Assembly: GCA_946186215.1 (NCBI GenBank)
Contig: CAMHMM010000157.1
Span: 1-5,337, forward strand
From: an uncultured Ruminococcus sp.
GTDB lineage: Bacteria > Bacillota > Clostridia > Oscillospirales > Ruminococcaceae
Length of the DNA stretch: 5,337 nt
Direction: 5' to 3'
Shown here one piece after another: positions 4,698 to 5,337 of this stretch. Made by a program: the position numbers and the translations under genes. The notes under the pieces were generated by a model, which was not told the DNA's origin, ran no database searches, and saw nothing but the letters and a program-made list of their open reading frames with translations. How positions within the stretch are numbered: the stretch's first letter is position 1; every line of letters begins with the position of its first letter.

Positions 4698-5337
4698 TCA
4701 CTGCTGCGCGTTGCCGTTCAGACTTTCAACGAACCTGTCGAATGCGGCCATGCCCTTTGCATCCCTCTTGTATACGCCTGCGTGCTCGAGCACCTGTGCG
4801 AATACCCGTCCTGTTTCAAGCCTTATCCTGTCGGTTATCTGCTCCCTTGCTGAGCCTGCAAGCTCCGGCGCAAAGGTATCAGCCCAGTCTGCGTGTTTGG
4901 AGAGCACCTCGTCATTCCGGTAATCCCTGCCGTCGGCGATAAAGTCGCCCAGCCTTTCAAGCTCGCCCCTGAGCCTTGCAGGGAGAACTGCAAGCCCCAT
5001 TACCTCGATGAGCCCGATATTTTCTTTTTTGATATGGTGAAGCTCTGCGTGGGGGTGGTAAACTCCCAGCGGATGCTCCTCTGTGGTGATGTTGTTTCTG
5101 AGCACCAGATCAAGCTCGTACATATCCCCGTTTTTGCGGGCGATGGGTGTGACGGTGTTGTGGGGCTCATTATCCGTGAATGCGAATATGAATGCATCCT
5201 CGTCGGTGTAGCCGCGCCATGCAGTAAGTATCCTGTCGGCAAGCTCCACAAGGCGTGAGCTGTCCTTACCCGAGAGCCTTATCACCGACATGGGCCACTT
5301 TACGATACCGCAGGACACATCAGCAAAGCCCGGAACC
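4698..5337 (-). CDS. galT: UDP-glucose--hexose-1-phosphate uridylyltransferase, class II (C-terminal part)
   Basis: The window holds the last 212 codons and the TGA stop of a class II GalT, the type common in Firmicutes. The enzyme exchanges UMP between UDP-glucose and galactose-1-phosphate in the Leloir pathway, giving glucose-1-phosphate and UDP-galactose. The reading frame is open to the right edge, entering as VPGFADVSCGIVKWPMSVIR. Typical family features follow: EPHNTVTPIARKNGDMYELD, LRNNITTEEHPLGVYHPH, and HIKKENIGLIEVMGLAVLP. The family is usually about 490-510 residues, so around 280-300 N-terminal residues lie outside, probably including the HDHFQGG-type catalytic histidine motif. 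The GTG at 5318 is an internal valine, not a start. The C terminus (FVESLNGNAQQ) ends 91 nt before trpS. No fault is visible in the part present. Confidence 0.94.
   Translation of the reverse strand, partial: VPGFADVSCGIVKWPMSVIRLSGKDSSRLVELADRILTAWRGYTDEDAFIFAFTDNEPHNTVTPIARKNGDMYELDLVLRNNITTEEHPLGVYHPHAELHHIKKENIGLIEVMGLAVLPARLRGELERLGDFIADGRDYRNDEVLSKHADWADTFAPELAGSAREQITDRIRLETGRVFAQVLEHAGVYKRDAKGMAAFDRFVESLNGNAQQ

Noticed and set aside
3761..4942. Plus-strand open frame of 393 codons across trpS, the gap and galT
   Set aside because: It is antisense to two clearly identified genes and the intergenic hairpin, with no recognisable domain.

Overview
The window looks like a chromosomal stretch from a mid-GC gut or rumen Clostridia, most likely a Ruminococcus-type Oscillospiraceae. 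The grounds are the type of proteins encoded (class II GalT, a DUF4298/DUF1653 protein, a zinc-knuckle MetRS with a C-terminal tRNA-binding domain), strong GGAGG-type ribosome binding sites, consensus sigma-A-type promoters, and intergenic hairpin repeats of the kind scattered through such genomes. The assignment comes from pattern recognition, not from a database search.

Layout, left to right. Positions 1-1840 (minus strand) hold metG, methionyl-tRNA synthetase, complete at its N terminus and cut by the left window edge about 30-50 residues before the expected C terminus. Its promoter (1915-1943) lies just upstream. From 1944 to about 2902 there is almost 1 kb without a credible gene, crowded with hairpins: a tandemly duplicated GC-rich unit, two direct copies of a 68-bp hairpin repeat about 625 bp apart, a CCTCCCTC/GAGGGAGG repeat element, a long hairpin with 23 paired bases in its arms (2313-2400), a possible leftward promoter (2246-2273) and a perfect 10-bp GC hairpin (2830-2857). 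Positions 2969-3478 (plus strand) encode a 169-residue protein of unknown function that joins a DUF4298-like N-terminal half to a DUF1653-like C-terminal half, with its own promoter and ribosome binding site. It converges on trpS (3611-4606, minus), complete tryptophanyl-tRNA synthetase; two hairpins lie between them. Upstream of trpS on the same strand is galT (4698-5337, minus), the C-terminal 212 residues of a class II galactose-1-phosphate uridylyltransferase, cut by the right window edge.

The known genes are housekeeping: two aminoacyl-tRNA synthetases for translation and one Leloir-pathway enzyme for galactose. galT and trpS are codirectional with a 91-nt gap lacking a clear terminator or promoter, so they may be cotranscribed. 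metG and the DUF4298/DUF1653 gene diverge from the long noncoding region, and their promoters share the 11-mer TGTGCTATAAT. No T-box leader is visible before either synthetase gene. The most interesting material is the noncoding region, especially two repeat copies whose stem differs by compensated base-pair changes, and the long hairpin. No defence system, CRISPR array, transposase or other clear accessory system is present.
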